Assembly (NCBI RefSeq): GCF_025399795.1
Contig: NZ_JAODTZ010000002.1
Span: 1 to 64,000, forward strand
Direction of reading: 5' to 3'
Length of the DNA: 64,000 bases
Source: Streptomyces rhizosphaerihabitans
GTDB taxonomy: Bacteria > Actinomycetota > Actinomycetes > Streptomycetales > Streptomycetaceae
Shown here piece after piece: positions 42,575 through 50,652 of the stretch (position 1 is its first letter; each line of letters opens with the position of its first letter). A program made the position numbers and the translations under genes. The notes below the pieces were generated by a model. It was not told where the DNA came from and did not search any database. It saw only the letters and a program-made list of their open reading frames with translations.

Positions 42575-43267
42575 TCAGTCGGCCGCTGGGATCAGCCCGA
42601 CCCGGTAGGCGAGGACGACCGCCTGGACCCGGTCGCGCAGACCGAGTTTGGCCAGGATCCGCGAAACGTAGGTCTTGACCGTCTCGGGGGTGATGAACAG
42701 CGCGGTGGCAATCTCCGCGTTCGACAGCCCCTCGGCGATCTGCCGGAGCACGTCGAGCTCGCGGGGGGTCAGCGCGCGTACGAGGTCTTCCCTGGCCTGC
42801 CGGGAGGTCTCGGCCGGCCGCAGGTGTTCGGCGAAGTGACCTATGAGGTGGCGGGTGACGGCGGGCGCCAGCAGGGCCTCGCCCCGGGCGACCGTACGGA
42901 TCCCGTTCACCAGCTCCGCAGGAGGCGCGTCCTTGAGGAGGAAGCCGCTGGCTCCGGCCCGCAGCGCGTCGTAGACGTAGGCATCGACGTTGAACGTGGT
43001 GACGACCAGCACCTTCGGCGGGAACTGGGCATCGGGACCGGCCAGTTGCCGGGTCGCCTGGATACCGTCGAGCAGAGGCATCCGGATGTCCATCACCACC
43101 ACGTCGGGCCGCAGCCGCCGTGCGGCTTCCACTGCCGCGTGCCCGTTCTCGGCCTCCCCGACGACCTCGATGTCGGGCTGCGCGGAGAAGATGGTGACGT
43201 AGCCGGTCCGCACCAGTGCCTGGTCGTCGCAGACGAGTACACGGATGGGCTGCGGCGCATCGCTCAC
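42575..43267 (-). CDS. NarL/LuxR-family response regulator
   Basis: A 230-aa regulator. The receiver domain (1-125) has the acidic pair in VLVCDDQALVR, phospho-acceptor Asp in VVVMDIRMPLLDG, Thr in VVTTFN and Lys in FLLKDAPP. The C-terminal LuxR-type helix-turn-helix is LTPRELDVLRQIAEGLSNAE ... TVKTYVSRILAKL. GTG 43267 is used; the extension to 43456 has no support. The sensor kinase gene ends 4 nt upstream, so they form one transcript. Confidence 0.95.
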   Translation of the reverse strand: MSDAPQPIRVLVCDDQALVRTGYVTIFSAQPDIEVVGEAENGHAAVEAARRLRPDVVVMDIRMPLLDGIQATRQLAGPDAQFPPKVLVVTTFNVDAYVYDALRAGASGFLLKDAPPAELVNGIRTVARGEALLAPAVTRHLIGHFAEHLRPAETSRQAREDLVRALTPRELDVLRQIAEGLSNAEIATALFITPETVKTYVSRILAKLGLRDRVQAVVLAYRVGLIPAAD

Positions 43268-43271
43268 GGGG

Positions 43272-44501
43272 TCACTCCTGAACGGGCTTGGACGGAATCG
43301 TTGCGCGGACCTCGAACCCGCCCTCGGGCCGGGGTCCGGCCTCCAGTTCACCATCGAGCATCCGCACCCGTGCACGCAGCCCGGCCAGGCCTCGTCCGCC
43401 CGCTGGGCCAGGCTTCCGCGGGACCGGTACGGTCGCCGGGGAGGCGGCGGGTGCATCGGTCGTCACCTTGATCTCGACGTGCTCCTCGCGGTGCCGGACC
43501 AGGACGTGTGCCGGCTGCCCGGACGCGTGCTTCATCGCGTTGGTGAGCGCCTCCTGCACCACGCGGTAGGCGGCCAGCTCCACGTCCACGGACTGCGCCC
43601 GCCGCTCGCCCTGCTCGCTGAACTCGACCAACTGACCCGACCTGCGGGCCTGTTCGACCAGGTCGACCACCCGTCCCAGAGTCGGGGCCCGGTCCGCACG
43701 CGCCGGGTCGGCGACCGCGGACTCACCGGTCGCCTCCAGCACACCGAGCAGGTACCGCAGCTCGGTCAGAGCCCGGCGGCCGGTGTCGCTGACGGCCGCC
43801 AGTCCCTCCCCGGCCCGTTCCGGCGCGGACGTGAGCAGGAACTGCGCCGCGTCGGACTGGACCACCATGGCCGTCACGTGGTGGGTGACCACGTCGTGCA
43901 GTTCGCGGGCGATCCGTGCCCGCTCGGCGGCCGTGGCCACCTCGGCGGCCAGCCGCCGCCGCTCCACCTCTTCCCCTCGCCGCATGCGTACGGCACTCCC
44001 CACCAGCCAGATCGCGGCCAGAGTCAGATAGAACGCGAGATAGTCCGGGATTTCCTGTGGTGAGCCGAGGCGGTGCAGGACGACGGCCAGTACGGCGTAG
44101 GCCGCACTCGCCGCGACCCTCACAGCGCGGCGGAGGCCGACCTGATGGGCCCCGGCGGAGTACAGGGCGAGATACAGCCCCACACTCCCGAACGTCGTCG
44201 CGAAGCCCAGCGACTGGTGCACGGCGAACGCGCCTGCGACGACGGCCAGACAGGCTGCGGGCCACCGGCGGCGCGCCGCCAGCGGCAGGGTCTGAGCCAG
44301 GGTCAGCCCGATGCCCAGCGCGTTCGCCGGCCGCTCGGGCAGATCGCCGATCTGCCCTCCGATGTTCGACAGGGTCGGCACGAAGGCCAGCAGGGTGAGC
44401 ACCAGAGCAAGGACGCCGTCCTTGACGGAGGCATCCCGCTCGCTCCACCAGTCACGTAATGCCCGGAACAGCGGGGGACTCCAGAGCGCCTGACGGGACA
44501 T
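43272..44501 (-). CDS. Sensor histidine kinase, HisKA_3 type
   Basis: A 409-aa membrane kinase. About five hydrophobic segments fill residues 25-180. The phosphorylation helix is ERARIARELHDVVTHHVTAM with the modified His in ELHDVV, and the ATPase domain has EALTNAMKHASG (N box) and GGRGLAGLRARV (G box). GTG 44504 and ATG 44501 are both possible, with GGAGG upstream. It phosphorylates the response regulator encoded just downstream. What it senses is not evident; the neighbouring CPBP gene is a likely target or partner. Confidence 0.93.
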   Translation of the reverse strand: MSRQALWSPPLFRALRDWWSERDASVKDGVLALVLTLLAFVPTLSNIGGQIGDLPERPANALGIGLTLAQTLPLAARRRWPAACLAVVAGAFAVHQSLGFATTFGSVGLYLALYSAGAHQVGLRRAVRVAASAAYAVLAVVLHRLGSPQEIPDYLAFYLTLAAIWLVGSAVRMRRGEEVERRRLAAEVATAAERARIARELHDVVTHHVTAMVVQSDAAQFLLTSAPERAGEGLAAVSDTGRRALTELRYLLGVLEATGESAVADPARADRAPTLGRVVDLVEQARRSGQLVEFSEQGERRAQSVDVELAAYRVVQEALTNAMKHASGQPAHVLVRHREEHVEIKVTTDAPAASPATVPVPRKPGPAGGRGLAGLRARVRMLDGELEAGPRPEGGFEVRATIPSKPVQE

Positions 44502-44529
44502 CACTTCCGTTTCCTCCAGTCGGCCTGTC

Positions 44530-45408
44530 TCAGTGCCGGGCCCGCCGCCGGGGCAGCAGTCGGCCGTTCCGGTGGGCGAGGACGGCCATCGGGACGGTGA
44601 TCAGTACGCCGAGGGCGATGGGCACGATCGACGTCTCCAGGCCGAAGCCGTCGCCGGTCAACAGGGTGGAACCATGGACGTCGACGGTGTACAGAGCCTC
44701 GGGGGTGTGTCCGGAGACCGGGACGCCGAGCAGCTGCTCGACAGTGTTCCAGGCGAAGTGCAGTCCCACGACGAACCAGATGCTACGCCGCCACAGGAAC
44801 GCGGCACCGAGCATGACACCCGCCTCGAGAGCGATCGCCACCACGCTCCGCCCACTGGCTCCCGGAGCCCCCAGGTGGGCGACGCCGAAGAACAGCCCGG
44901 TGATCGCGATGGCGGCCCGGCTGCCCCACAACTGCTCCAGAGCCTGCAGGGCGAGGCCGCGGAACAGCAGTTCCTCGGTGACCGCGGCGCCGATCTGCAC
45001 CATGACCGCGGACCACACGACCGACACGAAGCCGTTGCCCGCCCAGGAGAACGAGTAGCCCCCGAAAGCCGTGATCAGGAGTGCGGACACGAGGATGAAG
45101 CCCAGACCGATCCCGCCGCCGAGCAATACCTCCCGGCCGGCCCCGTGCCGGGCGATCTCCGGCGTGGAACGTCGTGCGACGAAGCGCATGACCGCCCAGT
45201 ACACGGCCACCGCGGCAGCCGCTCCCAGCGCCGGCACCGGACCGGGGCCCGTCGCGGTCAGGCCCGAGACGAGACCGACACCGACCATGCCCGTCAGCAT
45301 CCAGCCGAGCGGAGATCGAACGATCCGGCCGAAACGGCCGCCCCAGCCGTCGCCCTCTTCGTTCGGGCCGGAGCCTGTGTCGTGCGGTGCGGTGGACGTC
45401 GTGTCCAT
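44530..45408 (-). CDS. CPBP-family intramembrane metalloprotease
   Basis: A 292-aa membrane protein with about eight helices. The CPBP (Abi, Rce1-like) motifs are present: EELLFRG with the two catalytic glutamates, FGVAHLG, and FVVGLHFAWNTVEQ with the HxxxN pair. The family includes prenyl-protein peptidases and bacteriocin-immunity proteins. The start ATG 45408 has GGGGGAGG. It precedes the kinase and regulator genes by 28 nt in the same direction, so the three likely form an operon. Confidence 0.9.
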   Translation of the reverse strand: MDTTSTAPHDTGSGPNEEGDGWGGRFGRIVRSPLGWMLTGMVGVGLVSGLTATGPGPVPALGAAAAVAVYWAVMRFVARRSTPEIARHGAGREVLLGGGIGLGFILVSALLITAFGGYSFSWAGNGFVSVVWSAVMVQIGAAVTEELLFRGLALQALEQLWGSRAAIAITGLFFGVAHLGAPGASGRSVVAIALEAGVMLGAAFLWRRSIWFVVGLHFAWNTVEQLLGVPVSGHTPEALYTVDVHGSTLLTGDGFGLETSIVPIALGVLITVPMAVLAHRNGRLLPRRRARH

Positions 45409-45714
45409 CGTGGCCTCCCCCTGTGGTGGTGGTCGCACCGGTGGCGACCTGACAACCACGCTAGGGACGCGCCGACGTCCGCGAGTCACCCCCACATGGA
45501 CAATCCCTGTAGCTCGCAAGGGGGATGCGCCGCCCCTGCCCGCCCATCCAGGGCGGGTATCGAGTCGTGATCGATCCGGCGGACCGTTCCGTGCCATGGA
45601 GCGGATCCGGTAGCGCATCCTGCATGACGCGGGTGCAACTGAAGGGCAATGAACGGGATTTCATCGGGCGGTACCTGCCGATGGGCAGGCACCGCCCCTG
45701 TCCCGAGCTACCCG
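45409..45714. other. Upstream region of the CPBP operon
   Basis: No gene is supported in these 306 nt. It should hold the operon promoter; reading the minus strand, TAGCGT near 45460 is a possible -10 box. Confidence 0.3.
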
Positions 45715-45846
45715 CACAATGATTGAGCGGTTCCTGGACCCGGTCAGCTCACGGGACATTTTGCCGGCCGTCGCCCAGCGGATCACTGTCCGCGATCTCT
45801 GTGGCAGGGCTTCGTAGTCTCGCGCCAGGCGGCGGTGCTGCATGAT
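45715..45846 (-). pseudogene. IS5-family transposase 3' remnant
   Basis: The minus strand reads MQHRRLARDYEALPQRSRTV then IRWATAGKMSRELTG. This is the C-terminal end of an IS5-type transposase (HRRLARDYE-P-RS ... RRLTG). It joins site 9 exactly where the left arm should be. Confidence 0.75.
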
Positions 45847-45869
45847 CCATGTCAAGCCGCGCTCACAGC
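45843..45869. repeat. Palindromic junction site 9, left arm lost
   Basis: The core TGATCCATG and right arm TCAAGCCGCGCTCACAGCC are present, followed by ctttcca. The left arm is replaced by the IS5 remnant, so an insertion and deletion removed it. Confidence 0.8.
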
Positions 45870-45920
45870 CCTTTCCACGGACTGTTCAAGAAGTCGACCG
45901 GACTGGCAGAGCGGCGCCCC

Positions 45921-46511
45921 TCACCAACCGAGCTGGGCGCCTCCCAGCACGGTGCTGCCGAGGTGCGCGGCGAGTTTCTCTGCCCGCGGAAGATCCCCCC
46001 ACTTGTCGACGTGAACGAAGACGGTGTGGTGGTCGGCCGGCTGCAACCAGCTGACGTCGTCGCAGTTGAAGAGAACCTCCACGCCGTCGTACTTGGCAAC
46101 GCCGTACGAATCCGTCTCTGTGTCGTCCGGCCACCTGCCGCGCCAGCCGATCGAGGCCATTCCCTTCCCCACGGCTCGCACGAACCGGTCCTCCACGGTG
46201 CCCGGTTGAACGTAATGCAGGACGGCCAGAGGCAGTTCCGGCTCCAGCACGGAGTCCTCTGCGGCGGAGATGTCCATGCCGAACTCCAGAAAGTCACGTG
46301 TCACCGGGTCCACCCGGGGATCGGCGTAGTCGAACTCGGCCTCGGGCAGCACCGCCGCCATCCGCCGTGCGTCCTCGACGGTCAGCAGGTCGGCCATCAG
46401 GATCACCTCGTCGTCGCGCTCCTCCAGCAGAGCGTTCAGACGCAGTGCCTGAGTCCACGCCTCGACGACGTCGGTGGTACGGAAGACGGGATACGCCCGC
46501 GAGTTGCCCAT
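45921..46511 (-). CDS. Unknown acidic protein, immunity-like
   Basis: A 196-aa cytosolic protein, acidic, with several Trp and Asp residues (SIGWRGRWPDDTETDSYGVA, DGVEVLFNCDDVSWLQPADH, FVHVDKWGDLPRAEKLAAHL). The look is that of SUKH- or Imm-type immunity proteins, but no family signature is certain. ATG 46511 is chosen, with GAGGGTGGGG upstream. It is one of two minus-strand genes in the last unit of the island. Confidence 0.6.
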   Translation of the reverse strand: MGNSRAYPVFRTTDVVEAWTQALRLNALLEERDDEVILMADLLTVEDARRMAAVLPEAEFDYADPRVDPVTRDFLEFGMDISAAEDSVLEPELPLAVLHYVQPGTVEDRFVRAVGKGMASIGWRGRWPDDTETDSYGVAKYDGVEVLFNCDDVSWLQPADHHTVFVHVDKWGDLPRAEKLAAHLGSTVLGGAQLGW

Positions 46512-46687
46512 GCGCCCCACCCTCACACAGGGCAAAGGGATGCGCTGCGAGCGGGCCTCTGTCCGGGGGGCCCGCCGGCTTCGGCCGTGGAAGGGGTTGA
46601 TCTGGCTGCGGCACGATGGGCTCTGGTACCCGCACGGGGGTTGATGTCCATAGCGATGTCCCTAGCCGCTCGGTCGGGATGAGGCGG

Positions 46688-47587
46688 CTACTGCGGAAAC
46701 AGCCATTCCATCGCGGCAAGGCTCTTGTCGACGTACTTGCCTTGTTCCGTCTCGATGCCGTGTGCGAGGTCCTCGAAGACACTGCACCTGGCATAGAACA
46801 CGGCGCGCTCGCCGAGAGCCGCGAGGTCGTTGGCGTCGGTTCGATAGTTGCGGATGGCGGCACGGGTAGCGGCAGGGCCGAGATCGCGGTAGAGCAGCCC
46901 GAAGTCGTAGGCCGGGTCGACGACGGCTGCATCGCTCCAGTCGATGATGCCGGTCACCGTCCATGTGACGGGGTCGATGAGAACGTGCTCGATCCCCAGA
47001 TCGTTGTGGGAGAACGTCGGGGTCCATCCATCGTGCGGTGGTGCAGCATCCAAGAACGCCTCGACGGGCCGGCGGTGCGCCTCCGGTACCTGCCCGGCCA
47101 CCGTCACATATGTCTCCGCGGCCTCATGCCGCCACTCGGCCGGCGGCTGGTGGTCAGCGTCCACCAGATCGGCCAGCCGATCGATCGGAACAGCATGCAG
47201 CGCACTGAGCAACTTGCCGAGCGTTGCGGCGATCGACGTGCCGTGGGCCGATCGCTGGTGCCGCGGCATATCCAACAATGGCGCACCGGGGAGCTTGCGG
47301 TAAGCCAGACATCCCTGCTCCGCGACCGTGAACGCCGGTTCGGGCACGGGCAGCGGCGAGATAGCGGCGACGGCAGTAAGCACGCGGGCCTCGTGGCCCA
47401 CCAGGGCGGTCCGCCGTGCCAGGTCGCGCTCCTTGCTGAAGCGCACGATCAGCTCACCGTTGACCTCGTACGCCAGGTTGTCCAGGCCCTCGCCAAGCGG
47501 CACAACGGACTCGATCTGGTAGTCGATCATGTGCGCGACCACGACGCTGCGGACGTCTGCGACGCGGTCGCGGCTGCGACTGGTCAT
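46688..47587 (-). CDS. APH-family phosphotransferase
   Basis: A 299-aa kinase-fold enzyme of the aminoglycoside/macrolide phosphotransferase family. Visible: the nucleotide loop region VPLGEGLDNLAYEVNGELIV with the following RFSK lysine, the catalytic loop FSHNDLGIEHVLID (Asp base; His where most members have Asn) and the metal-binding VTGIIDWSDAAVVDPAYDF. It could phosphorylate an antibiotic or a small metabolite; many streptomycete members have no tested substrate. ATG 47587 is the longest start; Met 20 is also possible. An accessory phosphotransferase is typical mobile cargo. Confidence 0.85.
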   Translation of the reverse strand: MTSRSRDRVADVRSVVVAHMIDYQIESVVPLGEGLDNLAYEVNGELIVRFSKERDLARRTALVGHEARVLTAVAAISPLPVPEPAFTVAEQGCLAYRKLPGAPLLDMPRHQRSAHGTSIAATLGKLLSALHAVPIDRLADLVDADHQPPAEWRHEAAETYVTVAGQVPEAHRRPVEAFLDAAPPHDGWTPTFSHNDLGIEHVLIDPVTWTVTGIIDWSDAAVVDPAYDFGLLYRDLGPAATRAAIRNYRTDANDLAALGERAVFYARCSVFEDLAHGIETEQGKYVDKSLAAMEWLFPQ

Positions 47588-47700
47588 TGACCGACTTTAT
47601 CAATCGGTCGCATGAGGTCGGCGGTGTTCATCGGGTGGCAGCGCAGTCGCCGGCCAGGCCCACAAAGGCGCGATCGGCCCTACTTCAGGGACGGAGAAGG

Positions 47701-47731
47701 GGCCGTGAATGCGGCTCGGTGGTCCATGTCA
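47701..47731. repeat. Right boundary site of the island: left arm plus core
   Basis: ggccgtgaatgcggctcgg (47701-47719) is the left arm, and tggtccatgtca (47720-47731) the core. The right arm is absent; the DUF4291 5' fragment continues instead. Confidence 0.8.
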
Positions 47732-47867
47732 TCCGGTCCCGCTTCCACGTGGCGGGGAAACTGCCCTCGCGGACGGCGGGCCCGCCGATTTCCGGGGAGT
47801 ACGCCTGGTAGACGGTGATCGTGGATGCCGTGTGGGACGCGCGGATCCCGCGTTGCGGTTCTTCCAT
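47724..47867 (-). pseudogene. DUF4291 gene, 5' part (residues 1-48), split by the island
   Basis: From ATG 47867 the minus strand reads MEEPQRGIRASHTASTITVY, then QAYSPEIGGPAVREGSFPAT and WKRDRMTW. It is nearly the same as residues 1-48 of the intact copy at 37777, which ends this part at the same Trp48. After Trp the frame continues into repeat-derived sequence (TTEPHSRPLLRP, stop). Residue 49 onward is at 24751 and below on the same strand. The two parts therefore derive from one gene broken between codons 48 and 49. Confidence 0.88.
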
Positions 47868-48093
47868 GACGTACGGCGTGGGGCCGGCCGGGGCGGAGGG
47901 GTGATTCATTTTCGGCCGGCGTCCACGAGCTGCCCGGTCGTGGCTGTGGAAAACCGACGGCCGATCGGCTCGTTGTTTCACCGTTCCTCGGGGGCGCCGA
48001 GAGTTCCGGTGGGAGGGGGTCAGGCTTCCGCTTCTTCCACGCCCGTGAGGCGCGCTCCTGTCCCGGGGCCCGTGCCGACGCTCACCCGTCGGA

Positions 48094-49200
48094 TCAGGTC
48101 CGCGGACCCTGGAGCCCGTCGTAGGCGGCCATCACCATCTCAAGGCCCCGGTTGTCGTCCGCGGGCTCTCGCATCTGATGCGTCACGTAGGCCACCGTCA
48201 TACGGTTCTCGGGATCGATCACGACCAAGGAACCACCCCAGCCGCCCCACCCGTAGGTGTTGTCGAACAGCCCGTAGCCCAGGCCCCAGCGGATGGGCAT
48301 GCCGAGGGCGCGGTCCTCGCCGCTGAACTGTTCCTGCCGTGCGAGGTCGCAGCCCGACTGCGACAGCAGCCGAGTCCCGCGCACCGCTCCTCCGCAGGCC
48401 GTCACCGACTGCACGAGGCCGACCGAGCGCGCGTTGCCGAAGCCGCTAGCCGCGGGGATCTCCGCACGACGCCAGGCCAGGCTGTTGCCGTCGCGGACCC
48501 GTACACGGGTGGCGGCGGTGGGATGCGCCTTGCCGCCGGGCGCGCTCGCGGCGTAGTCCTCGTCCTGGGAGGACGGCGGGATCGTGAGTGCCACCCGGTG
48601 GTCGTGCTCGGCGGGCAGCCCGATGTGGAAGTCGGCACCCAGTGGTCCGGCCACCTCCTCCGCGAAGAATTCGCCCAGGCTGCGGCCGGTGATCCGGCGT
48701 ACGACCTCGCCCACGAGGAACCCCTGGGTGAGCGAGTGGTACCCGGCCGCGCTTCCCGGCTCCCATTGCGGAGTCTGTGCCTCCAGACGTGCCGTGGCGG
48801 ACGGCCAGTCGTAGAGGTCCTCGACCGGCCCGTCCCAGTCGGGCAGGCCCGCGGTGTGCGAGAGCAGGTGCCGCACGAGCACCTTCTCCTTGCCCGCCCT
48901 CGCGAACTCCGGCCAGTAATGGCCGACCGGCGCGTCCAGGTCGAGCTCGCCACGGTCGGCCAGGATCAGCGCGCACAGCGCCGTCATCGTCTTGGTGACG
49001 GACCAGACGTTGGTGATCGTGTCCCGCCGCCACGGGATCGTGCGGGCCGCGTCGACGAACCCGCCCCACACGTCCACCACCGGTTCGCCGTCCACGAAGA
49101 CGGCCACCGAGGCACCGGCGTCCCCCTCGTCCAACAACGCGGACAGCGCGTTGGGCACGGCGGTGAAGAGGTCGTCGTACGAGCCCTGAATGTCGGCCAT
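48094..49200 (-). CDS. Serine beta-lactamase-fold esterase (EstB-like)
   Basis: A 368-aa cytosolic enzyme of the beta-lactamase/DD-peptidase fold: nucleophile in SVTKTM (SxxK), Tyr in YHSLTQG (YxS), and a C-terminal WGGWGGSLVVID in place of the usual KTG box. No signal peptide is present. Family members of this kind are carboxylesterases that act on short-chain esters or cephalosporin side chains. The ATG at 49200 is the first codon of the frame and homology begins within ten residues. It is the first core gene to the right of the island. Confidence 0.9.
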   Translation of the reverse strand: MADIQGSYDDLFTAVPNALSALLDEGDAGASVAVFVDGEPVVDVWGGFVDAARTIPWRRDTITNVWSVTKTMTALCALILADRGELDLDAPVGHYWPEFARAGKEKVLVRHLLSHTAGLPDWDGPVEDLYDWPSATARLEAQTPQWEPGSAAGYHSLTQGFLVGEVVRRITGRSLGEFFAEEVAGPLGADFHIGLPAEHDHRVALTIPPSSQDEDYAASAPGGKAHPTAATRVRVRDGNSLAWRRAEIPAASGFGNARSVGLVQSVTACGGAVRGTRLLSQSGCDLARQEQFSGEDRALGMPIRWGLGYGLFDNTYGWGGWGGSLVVIDPENRMTVAYVTHQMREPADDNRGLEMVMAAYDGLQGPRT

Positions 49201-49283
49201 GCATGGTATTTAGCCCGCAGGGGCGGGGCCGGGCAACCGATTTTCTGGCTACGGACCCGCGGCGCCGAGTCGCCCTCGCATCG

Positions 49284-49363
49284 AGCGACGCCGTGAGCGC
49301 GACAGCGACGCCGTCAGTGCGACAGCGACGCCGTCAGTGCGACAGCGACGCCGTCAGTGCGAC
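49284..49363 (-). repeat. Four 20-bp tandem repeats over a gene end
   Basis: The unit agcgacgccgtcagtgcgac occurs at 49284 (two changes), 49304, 49324 and 49344. The last copy overlaps the stop codon of the minus-strand gene that begins at 50472. This is the third 3'-end tandem duplication in the window. Confidence 0.9.
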
Positions 49364-50472
49364 AGTGTCGCCGGGCTGCCGCCGTTCGCCTCGTATCCCG
49401 CTACCGCCAGGGCGCGGTATATCGCGTAGTCCGCGGCCGGGTCGTGGGTCAGGGTCCAGGGCAGGGCGCCGACGTGGCCGTCGACGTGCACCAGCTGGTC
49501 CATGGCCTCGGACCAGCGCTCGCCGCGGACGAGGAAGAGGACCAGCAGGTGGCGGACGTGGGCGAGCATCGGGTCGTCGGGGCGGGCCGCGTGGACCGCG
49601 TACAGCGCGCCGTGGACGGCCTTGGTCACGACCTCGCTCTGGTAGAAGCTGCGGACCAGGTTCACCTCGGGGAGGTGCTCGAAGACCGCGAAGAGCGGTA
49701 TCGCGGCGAGGAGGGAGCCCCGCGGTGCGCGGGCCGCCGCGGCCTCCGCGAACGAGTACGCCGTCTCCCGCGAGCCGTGCCACTTCTCGCACCAGTAGTG
49801 CAGGGCCGCCAGATGCGCGCCCATGTGGGAGGGCGCGCGGTCCAGGATCTTCAGCCAGAGCTTCTCGAACTCCGGCTGGGAGTAGGCGAGTCCACGGGCC
49901 ACCGACAGCTCGATGACGTACGGGATCGGGTCACCGGGGGACAGCAGCGCCGCGTCGCCGCACGCGGAACGCGCCTCCTCCATGATGATCCGGAAGTCGT
50001 CGGTCCCCGGCGTCGACGTCCGCCATGCCTGCTGCACCAGGAACTCGGCGTGCACCGCCGCGCCGCCCGCGTCCTTGGGGGCCTCGGCGCGCCACACCCG
50101 CAGCCACTGCCCGCCGGGTGTCTCGCTGACCCCGCCGGGGCGCTGCTGAAGCTCCAGCGACGCGGCGCCCGCGAAGGCCTGCACCCGCTGCCAGCGGGTC
50201 TCGCCCTCGATGTCCGTGCCGGCCAGCAGCTGCGAGGCCGCGCGGTAGTCCTGGGTCCGCTGCACCACGTCCAGGACGTTCAGCAGATCCGCGTCCGGGC
50301 CCGGCATGCGGATGTCCAGCTCCTCCTGGCGCAGGAACCCGTAGTTCGCCGGGTCCGCGGCGTCCGGGTCGCCGGGCGAGACCAGCTGTACACCGATGCG
50401 TCTGCGCCGCAGCACAGGCAGCAGCACCAGGCTGAACATGGCCAGCGCCATCAGGACCCACAGAATCTCCAT
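49354..50472 (-). CDS. Membrane-anchored TPR-like hypothetical protein
   Basis: A 372-aa protein. An N-terminal membrane helix (residues 3-20, MEILWVLMALAMFSLVLLPV, then RRRR) anchors a cytosolic helical domain. Strings such as ALHYWCEKWHGSRETAYSFA and SQPEFEKLWLKILDRAPSHM suggest TPR-like helix pairs, as in DUF4034-type proteins. Function is unknown. It is divergent from the cystathionine gamma-synthase gene. ATG 50472 is the only sensible start because the membrane helix begins there. Confidence 0.75.
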   Translation of the reverse strand: MEILWVLMALAMFSLVLLPVLRRRRIGVQLVSPGDPDAADPANYGFLRQEELDIRMPGPDADLLNVLDVVQRTQDYRAASQLLAGTDIEGETRWQRVQAFAGAASLELQQRPGGVSETPGGQWLRVWRAEAPKDAGGAAVHAEFLVQQAWRTSTPGTDDFRIIMEEARSACGDAALLSPGDPIPYVIELSVARGLAYSQPEFEKLWLKILDRAPSHMGAHLAALHYWCEKWHGSRETAYSFAEAAAARAPRGSLLAAIPLFAVFEHLPEVNLVRSFYQSEVVTKAVHGALYAVHAARPDDPMLAHVRHLLVLFLVRGERWSEAMDQLVHVDGHVGALPWTLTHDPAADYAIYRALAVAGYEANGGSPATLSH

Positions 50473-50638
50473 GGCTCAAGCGAACCAGACGGGTCCGACA
50501 ATTGGCCAACCCGGTCCCGTCCCGGAGTCCGTCCCCGGTCCCGCCCGGGTCCCGCCCGGGTTGCGTCCCCGGTCCCGTCCCGGGTTCCGGCAGTCCCCGC
50601 GAGGGGCGTACGACGTCTCATGAACCCCGGGGTAGCAC

Positions 50639-50644
50639 TACGCT
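50639..50644 (+). promoter_or_regulatory. metB -10 box
   Basis: TACGCT is followed by 8 nt and ATG 50653; no ribosome site is present, so the transcript is probably leaderless. The upstream 100 nt are full of ccggtcccg and cccgggt blocks. Confidence 0.45.
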
Positions 50645-50652
50645 CGGGACTC

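Larger units (their letters stand above)
24748..47731. mobile_element. Cassette-like island of about ten units separated by 47-bp palindromes, inserted in a DUF4291 gene
   Basis: The two parts of one minus-strand DUF4291 gene flank this 23-kb region. Inside it eight full 47-bp palindromes (29139, 31015, 31966, 34318, 35641, 38425, 39019, 42012) and one half copy (45843) divide the DNA into units of 0.5-4.4 kb. Each palindrome is 19-nt arm, 9-nt loop, 19-nt arm; the loop core (GATCCATG or close) always reads the same way on the plus strand. The boundaries carry the same core with a single arm. The cores match the DUF4291 codons ACA TGG ATC at the break. Cargo genes lie on either strand and are unrelated. 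No intact integrase or transposase was recognised. What moves the units is unknown. Confidence 0.75.

Noticed and set aside
29139..45869. The palindromes as ordinary transcription terminators
   Set aside because: They are nearly identical in sequence, not only in structure, keep an oriented core, occur beside gene starts as well as ends, and coincide with the DUF4291 break. A secondary terminator role remains possible.
24748..47731. A CRISPR array
   Set aside because: The repeats are 0.5-4.4 kb apart, spacers contain genes, and no cas genes are present.
24748..47731. A classical integron or an integrative conjugative element
   Set aside because: No tyrosine integrase, attI-like promoter, replication, transfer or excision genes were recognised, and cargo is on both strands. 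Only the formal array layout is integron-like.
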